This document shows positions 14,501-22,638 of a stretch of 64,000 nt of DNA, piece by piece. Location of the stretch: contig JAJAGP010000016.1 in NCBI GenBank assembly GCA_025084515.1, positions 124,001-188,000 of the forward strand, read 5' to 3'. Below the pieces are notes generated by a model. That model worked only from the letters and a program-made list of their open reading frames with translations. It made no database searches and was not told the origin of the DNA. The stretch comes from Ancistrus triradiatus. Taxonomy: Eukaryota > Chordata > Actinopteri > Siluriformes > Loricariidae. How positions within the stretch are numbered: the first letter of the stretch is position 1; every line of letters starts with the position of its first letter. The position numbers and the translations under genes were made by a program.

Positions 14501-17500
14501 AGGGGCCCCATGGGCATCACATATCACCTCAGACTGCACCCGGGACCAAGCCTGCCACATTTTGTAGCCCTATGTCAAAAACTGACTGAGTTATGATTCA
14601 TTAACTTTTGGGCCATTCATTTCCTATGGGAAAATTTGGGACTTTACCCAAAGTTCGACCGGAAAGCCGTACACAAGCACACCATTCCCGACCAGACCGG
14701 ACGCAATGGCACTGGAACGGGGTCGATATCTCGAAAATTGTGGCAGCTGATACGCGTCGAAAATTTCAGAATGTTCAGAATCGGATAACAATAGTGTGAT
14801 CGCCTATATAGGCAACCACACTAATAATAGAATGTATTTGATATGTTGCTTCCCCTACATTGCTAGCCCCCTTCCACCCTGCTGTTCAATGGTCGGGACC
14901 CACACAGGATCACCAGAAGTATTATTAAGGTGGTGGATCATTCTCACCACTGCAGAGACACTGATGTGGTACAGGCAGCAGCTTGGTGTTTGATGAGCTG
15001 GTATGAGTGGACCAGACACAGCAGCCCTACTAGATTGTGTAAACACTTGTGTCACTGCTGAACTGAAAATCCCAGTCATTACCCATTACTTGGAGGGATT
15101 ATTTACTCAGTGGTATGGAAAGACCTTCTGGTGTGAAGGTCTTTATCTGTATGTAACAAATTAAGTATTTAAATAAGGGCAGACTAAGATTTTTCACCTG
15201 CAGCAATTCCCCCATCAAATCCACATGCTTAAAGATGGTGAGCCAGAACTCTGGAATGCCTTTAGGGTCGTTAGCAGTGGCCGAGTCATCTTTCTTCTCT
15301 TCCAAAGCAGCTTTCTTCTTCATATCCTCCTGTTGGAGCAGATCCCATGAGCAATCACTGCAAAGTTCTATTAATGATCACAACTACAGATGAGTGGTCA
15401 GCTACAACACAAATGTTCTTCAACAAGCCTTTTATGGTGCATTATTCTGCAGTGGAGTTTCCTGGTGACTACACCAAGTCTGGACGTGCATAAACTGTGC
15501 ATTTGAACAGAAAACTGCTTACATGCTGACTGATATCACAACTTTACCAGCTACCACATTTTCTTTATGCAAGTGTATGATTACATGAAAGCAGCATGTT
15601 TGTTTAAATAAAAATATTACCAAAATCTCATCCAAATCCCGATATGTTGTGAAAAGATACTCACAGCCAGCTCATCCTCCTCCCCTTCGCTGTGCCATTC
15701 ACATTCTGCATCAGTTGGTTCCACTGCTCCAGATACCACTTCCCGCCTCTGCACACAAAATGAGAGGAGTGTGAAATGGCTTTGAACATTACCTGCAGGT
15801 ACATGGAAATGTGCATCACCACTGACATGTACTACTTCTTGATCTGTCTTAGGAGTTTTAGAAGTCTACAACCCCTGAAACTCAACCACTTATTAGAAAG
15901 TAATGGTCGACTGATTGACACATACTACACACACTATTAATAATAATATTAATAGGGAAGTAATCATTATTGTATTGAAAAACATTCAACAACTTCTATA
16001 TTTCTTGAAACGCTAATAAGGTGTTCCCCATCCTTGGAAACAGTCAGACTTTGGTAAAAGCAGTTGGCTATTCGTTTGGAGGGGGCATCAATTTAGCACT
16101 TGGACAGTGAGACCACAGGTCACCAAACGAGGCCGGGGCATCAACCATTAATAGTGCACAATGGACAAAGTAGCCAAAGTTTATTGTTTAGAGAAGTAAG
16201 AGCACACATCCTGAATTACTGTGCATTTCACTAAAAAGTGTACATAGTGTCCACTACATAGTGTACATAATCTTAGTTATTGCGCATTGTAACAAAGAAC
16301 TAAGATTATACATCTTTGGTTCTATATATAGAAGCAAGTGCACATAACCCTGAATAGAATGGAGTATTGTGAATGACCAAACAGATTAAGTTCATCTAAA
16401 TAACATGTTATGGATCTGCTGCAGTAATCTGCATTACTATCTCAGATCGTTGATGCTTGGGGCAAAATAACAGGGAAGCATTTACCTTGTCAAAGATGGG
16501 CTTATACAGCACAGCATACTTCCTCTCCAGCTCGTGGACTTCCTCATAGAATTTAGACTCAATATGGGTACTCTGGACTTGCAATCTCTTCAGAGCATAA
16601 ACTCTCCTCTTCACAGCCTTGGGCAGGGCACTGCCACTGGATATCCTGCTCAGAATTAGGATTGTTAGCTATTGTACTGCTGATAAGCTGAAGAAGTATT
16701 TAAGAGCTAGTACTAAGGTGATAACGCAGAAGAGTGCAAAATATGCAGTGCTACTCAGAATGGCAATCTAAAACATGTATCTACAAGTTCATGGCTTAGC
16801 TTCAGATTAGACCATGCCAATCTCTGATAAACCAAATACATATCTCATCTGGGTTCTCCTCCATGGATCATACCTTTCTACTTGAGAGATGATCTCTGGT
16901 TTGTCACCTTGTGAGGCTTTGTTTCCACTTTTACCTATTTCAAAATATAAACACTGACGTTTTAAAGTAACAACAAGGATAATTCATTTTCAGTGTATCC
17001 ACTTGCTGTTGGATACTCTAAAATCACAAAACAAATGATGACGACTTTTTTAAACGTAACCTGCTGAGAAAACATTGAGATATCCACCCCCTATATATAA
17101 GAAATAAATACAATGGTAGTGGGTAACCCAGTTATCAGGCAACGCTTACAAATGCAACCCTGTAGCTGAATTTAGATATACCGATATCAGCCCATCTGCT
17201 TCAAGGTTTGGCATGTGCATTCAGAGATGCGTTTCTGCATACCTTGGTTGTAATGGGTGGTTGTAATTTGTGTTGCTTTTATATCAACTCGAACCAGTCT
17301 GGCCATTCTTCTCAAAGCATTTTCACCAAGAAAACTGCTGTTCATTGGATATTTTCTCTTTTTTAGACCATTGTCTGTAAACCATTGAGATGGCTGTGTG
17401 TGAAAATCCCAGCAGATCAGCAGTTTCTTAAATAAAGGCCAGCCTGTCTAGCACCAACAACAATGCCACATTCGAGGTCACTTATATCTTCTTCCCCATT

Positions 17501-18137
17501 CTGATGCTCAGTTTGAACTTCCGCAGGTCATTCTGACCAGGTCTACATACCTAAATGCAATGAGTTGCTGCCATGTTATTGGCTGGAATAAATGAATTCA
17601 TTGTTCAATGAAGATATATAAATTATTACAGAAATTAAACCAATCATTTCATGAAGTAAATCGTCCATTCAGGAGGAGCTCTCCTTGCCTGTCAATCATC
17701 AGTCAACCACTGGTGCCACTTTACCGGCAAATCCAGGCAATTCTGATGATGGACCGATCATTGTTTTTGGAGCCAATACCTCAGCACGATATACTGCAGG
17801 GACCTGTAACCAAGGGGCTTCACGCCCAGCTGCAGCCAATTACCACACAAAATGTGGCTCATTTGTTTTACGCCACTCATCAACTCTCAGGATCCGCTAA
17901 ATTAGAAAAATATCATCCGTTAACAATACACAGCTAATCAATCCTTCCATCTCTAATTAAGTTCACAAGCATTTTCTATAACAAATTACTCTAACATTTA
18001 GCAAGGATACAAAGACAAACAATGCAAAAAAAAAACCTAAAACCAACCAACCAACCAAACAAAGAACCATAAACTTCATCATACCTCTGGCTTCATTCTT
18101 TTCATTTTTTCGTGCCTCCATCACAGATGTCCTTCAA
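2118..18137 (-). CDS. nap1l4: Nucleosome assembly protein 1-like 4 (NAP1L4-type histone chaperone)
   Basis: Twelve coding exons on the minus strand, in transcript order: 18121-18085, 16934-16874, 16645-16486, 15748-15665, 15329-15198, 8084-8013, 7920-7781, 7699-7554, 5140-5124, 3716-3597, 3379-3344, 2180-2118. They sum to 1068 nt, 355 aa plus stop, with GT/AG introns and matching phases throughout. NAP1-family proteins bind H2A-H2B and shuttle histones to chromatin. Diagnostic stretches: FYEEVHELERKYAVLY (about aa 64-79), EPTDAECEWHSE (NAP1L4-like rather than NAP1L1-like), DPKGIPEFWLTIFK, HDEPILKHLQDI, the basic KKKQKHKGR (about 246-254, nuclear-import hairpin), FFNFFNP, GHFFRERIIPRAVLYFTGEA, and an Asp/Glu-rich tail (about 321-346). 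The family is usually about 375-390 aa. The difference is at the N terminus, where the conserved MQNP...LAALQERLD helix is missing. The start chosen is the only ATG in frame in the first coding exon. Which teleost paralogue this is remains undecided. Confidence 0.93.
2266..3327. mobile_element. Tc1/mariner-like element relic filling nap1l4 intron 11
   Basis: The left end is TA followed by cagtcagttctagaattactggca. The right end is the inverted counterpart, tgccagtaattctggaacgtactg. The inverted repeats match over about 24 nt. The interior contains phrases seen in fish Tc1-like elements (cacaccaaacacaccttgtg, followed by a tttgtctcatccggactgg-like stretch) but no transposase frame survives. 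A second SINE is nested at about 2925-3150. Confidence 0.7.
2925..3150 (-). repeat. SINE, family B (ggcacagtggctcagtgg type), copy 1
   Basis: Read on the minus strand it begins at the tRNA-like head (gtggtggcacaagtggttgcctcaccgctccag...) and continues through gtgttcttgcctgtctggatatcttctggatgtctccacgtg. It is nested in the Tc1-like element around it. Confidence 0.7.
3876..4404. mobile_element. Internally deleted Tc1-like element
   Basis: TA-flanked ends cagtacagcgcaaaagtatt and cctaagacttttgcacagtactg form inverted repeats. The interior from about 4180 still reads as broken transposase (KAHKDWNEDQWKRVLWRNESKFELLG, with the first catalytic Asp of the usual WTDES motif changed to Asn). It lies in a nap1l4 intron. 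Confidence 0.75.
4405..6410. other. nap1l4 intronic sequence with one micro-exon
   Basis: Apart from the 17-nt coding exon at 5140-5124, I see no conserved coding sequence. The two halves contain no repeat that I can name. Confidence 0.4.
5124..5140 (-). CDS. nap1l4: nap1l4 micro-exon (17 nt)
   Basis: The acceptor ctttttcag and donor gtgagtg bracket 17 nt encoding the end of a split Ala codon plus HPDGM. Phase requires it: exon 8 ends with one spare base (AAA G), the 17 nt complete six codons, and the next exon starts in phase 0 with DEDLDF. The residues fall in the variable loop before the conserved DFEMGHFFRER block, where human NAP1L4 also has a poorly conserved linker. Confidence 0.85.
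6411..6596 (-). repeat. SINE family A, copy 2
   Basis: Minus-strand copy, from the tail at 6411 (tacatttacagcatttagcagacgcc) to the head at about 6590. It has several substitutions relative to the other copies, so it is older. Confidence 0.85.
6795..7373 (+). mobile_element. Pogo-like short element, copy A
   Basis: TA target duplications flank inverted ends ccgtatttttcggaccataa and tatagcccgaaaaatacgg. The interior encodes a helix-turn-helix like the N terminus of pogo/CENP-B-type transposases (AAVREFNINESVIWKWRKQED at about 7138-7200), then runs directly into the 3' end without any catalytic domain. Three relatives follow at 10380, 57487 and 62198. Confidence 0.8.
8140..9163 (+). pseudogene. 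Tc1 transposase fragment, split by a hAT MITE
   Basis: The left part (about 8140-8203) and right part (8754-9163) join into one Tc1 transposase reading frame. The right part reads VTKDPRVTSKQLKASL, RRKPLLSKKNIAARLQFAKDH, VLWMDETKIEL (first catalytic Asp) and SVKHGGGSIMVWACFAASGPG. Both the 5' start and the C-terminal half with the second Asp and third acidic residue are missing, so it is dead. Confidence 0.85.
8204..8745. mobile_element. hAT non-autonomous element (MITE), 542 bp
   Basis: The ends are tagtgatgcacgatat and, inverted, tagggatgcagcgatat. The 8-bp flanks are cgtgtaat on the left and tgtgtaat on the right (7/8 identical), the duplication length expected for hAT. It contains repeated gatat/atatcg motifs and a 33-base A-tract at about 8500-8533, with no coding potential. 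Confidence 0.85.
9164..9590. other. Unassigned intronic stretch
   Basis: Begins where the Tc1 fragment ends abruptly. I recognise no gene, repeat family or structural RNA here. Confidence 0.3.
9595..10085 (+). pseudogene. Possible degenerate Tc1-like transposase
   Basis: From 9657 a frame starts MGKTTEHPSQRMAIKTITHLK, resembling the N terminus of a divergent Tc1 subfamily. Further on, frameshifted fragments (KKPHTSHPTT, IMFDWKCSF) sit where such elements have their pre-catalytic region. No complete frame exists and the identification is tentative. Confidence 0.4.
10380..10745 (+). mobile_element. Pogo-like short element, copy B (degenerate)
   Basis: Same family as 6795-7373, with a worn left end (acgtatttttcagaccaaagg) and right end (cgctttatgtatgaaaatatgg). 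The middle of the 5' untranslated part is deleted. The helix-turn-helix segment (REFNINESMVRKWRKQEDAL, about 10588-10650) is retained. Confidence 0.75.
12040..12710 (-). pseudogene. Tc1-like relic (gtgtacctaataaagtgg-type ends)
   Basis: On the minus strand this reads through a broken transposase. The plus-strand phrases gaccaggcaatgtttttccaatc, cttgaaccagtctggtcattc and ggatattctctctttttggg are widely repeated in fish. The end near 12680-12710 (caggtgtacctaaaagtggccaatgagtgt) is the terminal repeat. Two relatives lie at 17185 and 53095. Confidence 0.75.
13090..14145 (-). pseudogene. Tc1 transposon relic, same subfamily as 8140-9163
   Basis: Read on the minus strand it retains most of the element in decayed form (for example plus-strand cagtggtttcctttctccagacataacg and taacattagataatgtgag). 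Frameshifts and substitutions run throughout. Confidence 0.75.
14385..14815. repeat. Tandemly duplicated unit of unknown family
   Basis: Two copies of a roughly 130-bp unit, marked by gaccaagcctgccaaatttt (about 14404) and gaccaagcctgccacatttt (about 14543), each followed by a ...caaaa...actgactgagtta stretch. After them comes a GC-richer tail ending in gtgatcgcctatataggcaacc. This composition differs from the AT-rich surroundings. Family not recognised. Confidence 0.6.
14868..15085. repeat. Half-copy of a palindromic fish repeat
   Basis: Contains aggtggtggatcattctcac, cactgcagagacactgatgt and gctggtatgagtggaccagacacagcag, the same phrases as the large palindromes at 19918 and 59645, but only one arm is present. 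Confidence 0.65.
16486..16645 (-). CDS. nap1l4: nap1l4 exon 3, dimerisation helix
   Basis: Encodes the start of the NAP domain: LPKAVKRRVYALKRLQ, then FYEEVHELERKYAVLYKPIFDK, the long alpha-helix through which NAP1 proteins dimerise. The acceptor is gagcag and the donor gtaaatg, and the exon is phase 2 at its start. The segment just before it (ISSGSA) does not match the ERLDxxxxTPSxYIExLP sequence expected in NAP1L1/4. Confidence 0.9.
17185..17600 (-). pseudogene. Tc1-like relic, same subfamily as 12040-12710
   Basis: Plus-strand landmarks are ccatctgcttcaaggtttgg, cgaaccagtctggccattct and tgccatgttattggctgg. Only the 5' part of the transposase region and one end survive. Confidence 0.7.
18085..18121 (-). 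CDS. nap1l4: nap1l4 first coding exon (start codon)
   Basis: The acceptor aatttcag precedes ttgaaggacatctgtg and then ATG; the donor is gtatg. It encodes MEARKNEKNEAR plus one base. The exon is 53 nt including 16 nt of 5' UTR. Upstream, no further ATG is in frame before the acceptor. Confidence 0.75.
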
Positions 18138-18639
18138 CTGAAATTAAGCAAGCATATATTTCACAGTGAGAAGTTTTGAAACAGATCTTAAAAGAATGAA
18201 CAGAATTAAAAGCAAAAAGCCTTCTGCAACATTACTTCTTATCATTTCTTGAGCAAAAGCCTGCATTCAAGCACCAAACGTCAATCCTACAAAACACTAC
18301 ATTTGAGTTCTACAATGTACGGTTCAACAAGTTTCAACAACCTTAACAGGCTTGTCTACCAAATAAATTTTCTAGCAAGTAAATTCAGGCACTGCAGAAC
18401 CTGTTAGCATACTCATTGCATTTAATGAGCAGGAACCGTTAGTAAATGACCTGCTCATGTCTGAACATATCCCTTGTAAAAACTGTCCTACCTAACAGAT
18501 TTAATAATGAAGTCAACTGCAGCCTCTTTACTTTGAATGTGTGAAGGGTGCCAAAAAAACAGAGCATAGTACAAGGTTTCCAAGGGGTCCATGTATGGGT
18601 TTTAGGGGGTAAACTTAGACAGCAAGTTTTATTTTATGC

Positions 18640-19185
18640 ATAAGTCTTATGTTCTTAAGTACACTTGCCATGCAGGGGTCCAAAGCTTCACTAAAGCATG
18701 GCTGAAAGCTACTTGTTTCAGAACAAGTGCTCTGGAAAGAGTTTGGGCCATTGTCTTGCTGCATGGCCCACATTCTCTTGACATTCAGTTCACAGACATA
18801 TGCCCTGACATTTTATTTTAGTTTAAACATTTTTTAACTTTCTACTATAATTCATAGTTCCATCAATGATGGCGAGCTGTAATGGCCCAGATGCTGCAAA
18901 ACAAGGCCAAACCATGATTAGCCAATGTGAGAAAGGCCTTTAGTTGCATAGAAGTTGCCCAGGGTTCCTTTGTGACCTCAAGGACTATTACAAGCCTTGC
19001 TCTTGGAGTGAGTCAACTACTCTTCTTCTGAGGTTCGCAGAAATGAAGATCAGTCTTTAATAAATCCCTGTTTGATAAATACAACACGAGACCCACACAA
19101 ACCTGATTGTCATCCCAATGACTGAAAACACCTGACTAACATCACCTTCAATGTAACATGTAAGAGGTTCACATACTTTTGCCAC
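18640..19185 (-). pseudogene. Internally deleted Tc1 relic
   Basis: Same subfamily as 8140-9163. On the plus strand the text jumps from ggccaaaccatgat to tagccaatgtgagaaaggcc, skipping most of the catalytic region, then continues to the 5' end of the transposase. Confidence 0.75.
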
Positions 19186-19489
19186 TCATATGTAATACTA
19201 CATCATTTTCCTCAACAAATAAATGAACAAGGACAACAGTTTGTCTCAGTTGCTTTACCTACTACAAGGACTTGTGTGAAAATCTGACAATATTTAGATC
19301 ATATGTATATGCAGAAATGTAGAAAACTCAAACTTTCAAGCACCATTACACATGCATTAGAGGAAGCCTTACAGTTTTTCATATTTAAAGTAAATAATTC
19401 CAGAATTTTGACCATTACGCAAACCATCACAGTAAACTCTCATAAGTAGAATAGAAATTACTACTTTATGAACAGTAGTAGGGCATGCT

Positions 19490-19662
19490 TACTGTGGTAG
19501 CCTAGCGGATAAGGTACTGGACTATGGACCAAAAGGTCCAGGGTTCAAATCCCACCTCTGCCAAGGTGCCACTGTTGGGTCCTTGAGCAAGGCCCTTAAC
19601 CCACAACTGCTTGAATTGTAAGACTGTATCAAAAGGGTGTCTGCTAAATGCTGTAAATGTTG
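19490..19662 (+). repeat. SINE family A, copy 3
   Basis: Full head and body with a shortened tail: it lacks the caattgtaagtcgctctggataag section between tgtatcaa and gggtgtctgc. Confidence 0.85.
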
Positions 19663-19917
19663 ACTACATTGCTGGCTGACAATATAGGCAAGTGACAGGA
19701 ATCCTTGGTGAAAACTTGGTGACAGGAATCCGATAACACACAACGACACATTCAGTAGAAACCTCAACCACAACCTTAGCCCTGGGCAAGTGCGACATAG
19801 TCTGTACATTACTCTCCCACAGATGCTGGGCAACCAATCAGCACCCAGCTGACTGAGCCAAGCAGAATTGCTATTGGACTAACCATTTTGTTTTTCACTT
19901 TAACATGCTTTAACACC

Positions 19918-20788
19918 TAGCCTGCCTTTAACATGCTTTAACATGCTTAAAACACTTACAGTACTGTGCTAAAGTCTTAGGCATTCTATATTTGTCAATT
20001 GATACTCTGTTTATTCTTTGTTTTAGTGGTCACTGCACTTTGTAGTTCTATAATTAAACACTGTAGCTCATCTGTTTCTGTACATACTTTGTTAGTCCCC
20101 CCCTTCACTCTGTACTCTAATGGTCAGGAGCACCACAGATCAGATACTATCTAGGTGGTGGATCATTCGAAGCACTGCAAACTGTGTTTTGCTGGTACAA
20201 TTGGATCAGACACAGCAGTGCTGCTGGAGCTTTAAAACACTATTCAGTCACTTTGCACATTACTAGATATGGTCACCTTATTGCTCCACCTTGTAGCTGT
20301 AGAGACAGTATCTCATCTGTTGTTGCACAGTTTGTGTTAGTCATCCTCTAATCCTTCATCACTGCTCACAGGATGCTGGTAACTGGACATTTTTCACTGA
20401 TGGACTATTTTCAGTCCAGCAGTGACACGGAGATGCGTACAAATCCAGCAGCACTGATGTGTCTGATCCACTCCTACCAGTACAACACACACCAACACCC
20501 CAACCCCCCCTCCCCCCACACCCACATCAGTGTCACTGCAGTGCTGAGAAAGATCCACCACCCATAATAGTACCTGATCTGTGCGGGTCCTGACCATTAG
20601 AGAATAAAGGGGACAAAAATATGTACAGAATGAGATGGACTACAGTCTGTAATTATATAACTGTAAATTGCAGTGACCACTACAATTAAATAAAGAATAA
20701 GCAGAAATAAACTAAAAAAGATAGAATGCCTAAGACTTTTGCACTGTACTGTAAGTGTTTTAAGCATGTTAAAGGTAGGCCAGGATAT
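19918..20788. repeat. Large imperfect palindrome with Tc1-like ends
   Basis: The two arms read inward from (cctttaacatgcttaaaacacttacagtac...gtcttaggcattctat) and are each other's reverse complement, with scattered differences. The spacer near 20350 contains (ccagcagtgacacgg). Terminal cagtacagtgcaaaagtctt resembles the ends of the Tc1-like element at 3876. No protein is encoded. Confidence 0.85.
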
Positions 20789-20819
20789 GATATATATACA
20801 GTATATATTAAACTCCTCG

Positions 20820-21067
20820 GTTTACATTTACTTTAGTTCTTAGATTTATCATCTACGCCGCCCAATGAAGTTGGGTCCCTTTTTGAGTCTTGGTCCTCCC
20901 AAGGTTTCTTCCTCATAACACTTAGGGAGTTTTTCCTTGTGACTGTCACCCTAGGCTTGCTCAATTTGGGATTGGACGTAGTTACTAGGAGATAATCTAA
21001 ACTTGTAAAGTTGCTTTAAGACAATGCTCCATTGTAAAAAAGCACTATATAAATGGATCTGACTTGA
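20820..21067 (+). repeat. LINE 3' end (L2/CR1-type)
   Basis: Contains gggagtttttccttgtgactg, ttgctcaatttgggattgga and the terminal aagcactatataaatggatctgacttgac. Short 3' tails of this kind are what 5'-truncated LINE insertions leave behind. A second copy is at 51455. Confidence 0.7.
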
Positions 21068-21258
21068 CATTTACAGCATTTAGCAGACGCCCTTATCCAG
21101 AGAGACTTGCAATTGATACGGTCTTACAATCCAAGCAATTGTGGGTTAAGGGCCTTGCTCAAGGACCCAACAGTGGCAGCTTGGCAGAGGTGGGATTTGA
21201 ACCCTGGACCTTTTGGTCCATAGTCCAGTACCTTAACCGCTAGACTATCACAGTCCAA
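21068..21258 (-). repeat. SINE family A, copy 4
   Basis: Minus strand, complete from tail (acatttacagcatttagcagacgccc) to head (ctagactatcacagtcc). It directly abuts the LINE tail. Confidence 0.85.
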
Positions 21259-22153
21259 CTTACAATGGGTTTGTCAGAACATAACCCAAAAGTAAACTGG
21301 GATGCACCTATATGGGCGAGGTCAAAAGCATACTTCTATGGGTTAAATACTTTGTATGTACTAAAACCAAATACTTTTTCCACTACTATTGGTTCATCGT
21401 TTGACGTCTCAAATAACATTAAAAACGGCATTTCAGTCTTTAGACCTCTTAAACATTATAGATTTTTTAAGACACTTGGAATACACCATGCTTGTTATTT
21501 GGGTGTGACCATCTACCCGATCAACACACAGACTACACTGTACAGGGTGAGACGTGTGCCAACGACTGTTCTGTGTACTGTGGCGTTGCCCAAACAGATG
21601 CAGCGCACTGAAGTAAGGTTGAAATGCTGGAGTGTTGCCAGTGAGCTCAAACACATGGGGAGCTGTCAATCACACCCACGGGCCACTAAACATGTGCTAT
21701 TCAGGACTGTTCGCCACATTGCAACTCAACCAGTACGTGTATGGATTTAAGCCGTCCGAAGGATCATAACGTTACAGCGAAGGCGTTTCGCTGCCAACAG
21801 CAGAGAGCACTGGTACATGTAAACTCGCTGCGCATATTGCTTTGGCATCTCCTTAAATAATTACATGCCATTTTTTCATACACGATGTGACACACGCACG
21901 GTTGTTCCCAATATCACAATCTCCTAACACATCAGCCGCACCGAATCTGGCCTGCATGCTCTACTCGCTTTTAGTTAAACCCCAGAGGGAGTGCACACGC
22001 ATAAGCACATGGAGCCGCCACAGCGCCTTGGACGTGTGACAACAAGTAAAAGCTCCAACGTGCTACCCTACGCCATTAAAACGTTGCTGCAGAGTGGCTA
22101 TAGAGAAGACACTAAACAACACGCGCGCTACTTAATAACGGCCTTTGACTTAC

Positions 22154-22310
22154 CTCTCGTTTCAGGCCGTCCTCACGGTCTCAGCAAACTCGAAGGTGTG
22201 AAAACATGAGTCACAAGATCACCGCCTCTTATTGGACCGCCACTTGTCATGCGCACCAAACACAGGCCAGTCGCTATAGATCTTGAGTGTGGTTGAAATT
22301 CATTGGATGG
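22154..22310 (-). promoter_or_regulatory. nap1l4: nap1l4 5' UTR exon and candidate promoter
   Basis: On the minus strand a donor (gagag|gtaagtc) ends a putative non-coding first exon at 22154. Upstream are a CCAAT box at 22235-22231 and a second at 22306-22302, near a CRE-like gtcacgtc. The region is locally GC-richer than its flanks. The transcription start is inferred, not observed. Confidence 0.5.
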
Positions 22311-22638
22311 GACGTGACTGCATCCCAAATAACTCCTTGTTCCCTCATCGAGTTCCCTCTATAGGCAACAAAAGTACACTTGCAATCAGAAATATTCTAA
22401 CCCCAAAGAAACGAAGGATTTATAACATTTCCGCAGAGCTAGATATTGCTTTAAACTACCGCTTTATTAGTTGAATGGTGCAGCAAATGAACAAAGAAAA
22501 TGAGTGTTGTAGTATTTAAGAGTAGCAGGATATGTGGTCAATACTGCCACAATTACTCAACAATTATTCAACCCCTATATTGTACTGCTGATTTTAAAAC
22601 CTACGGCTAGTCTGTCTCACCTGAAGTTGGGTCAAAAC

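Noticed and set aside
21265..21750. A 161-codon open frame on the plus strand upstream of nap1l4
   Set aside because: No recognisable domain, no splice context, and it lies in the 5' intron of nap1l4 on the opposite strand; probably chance.
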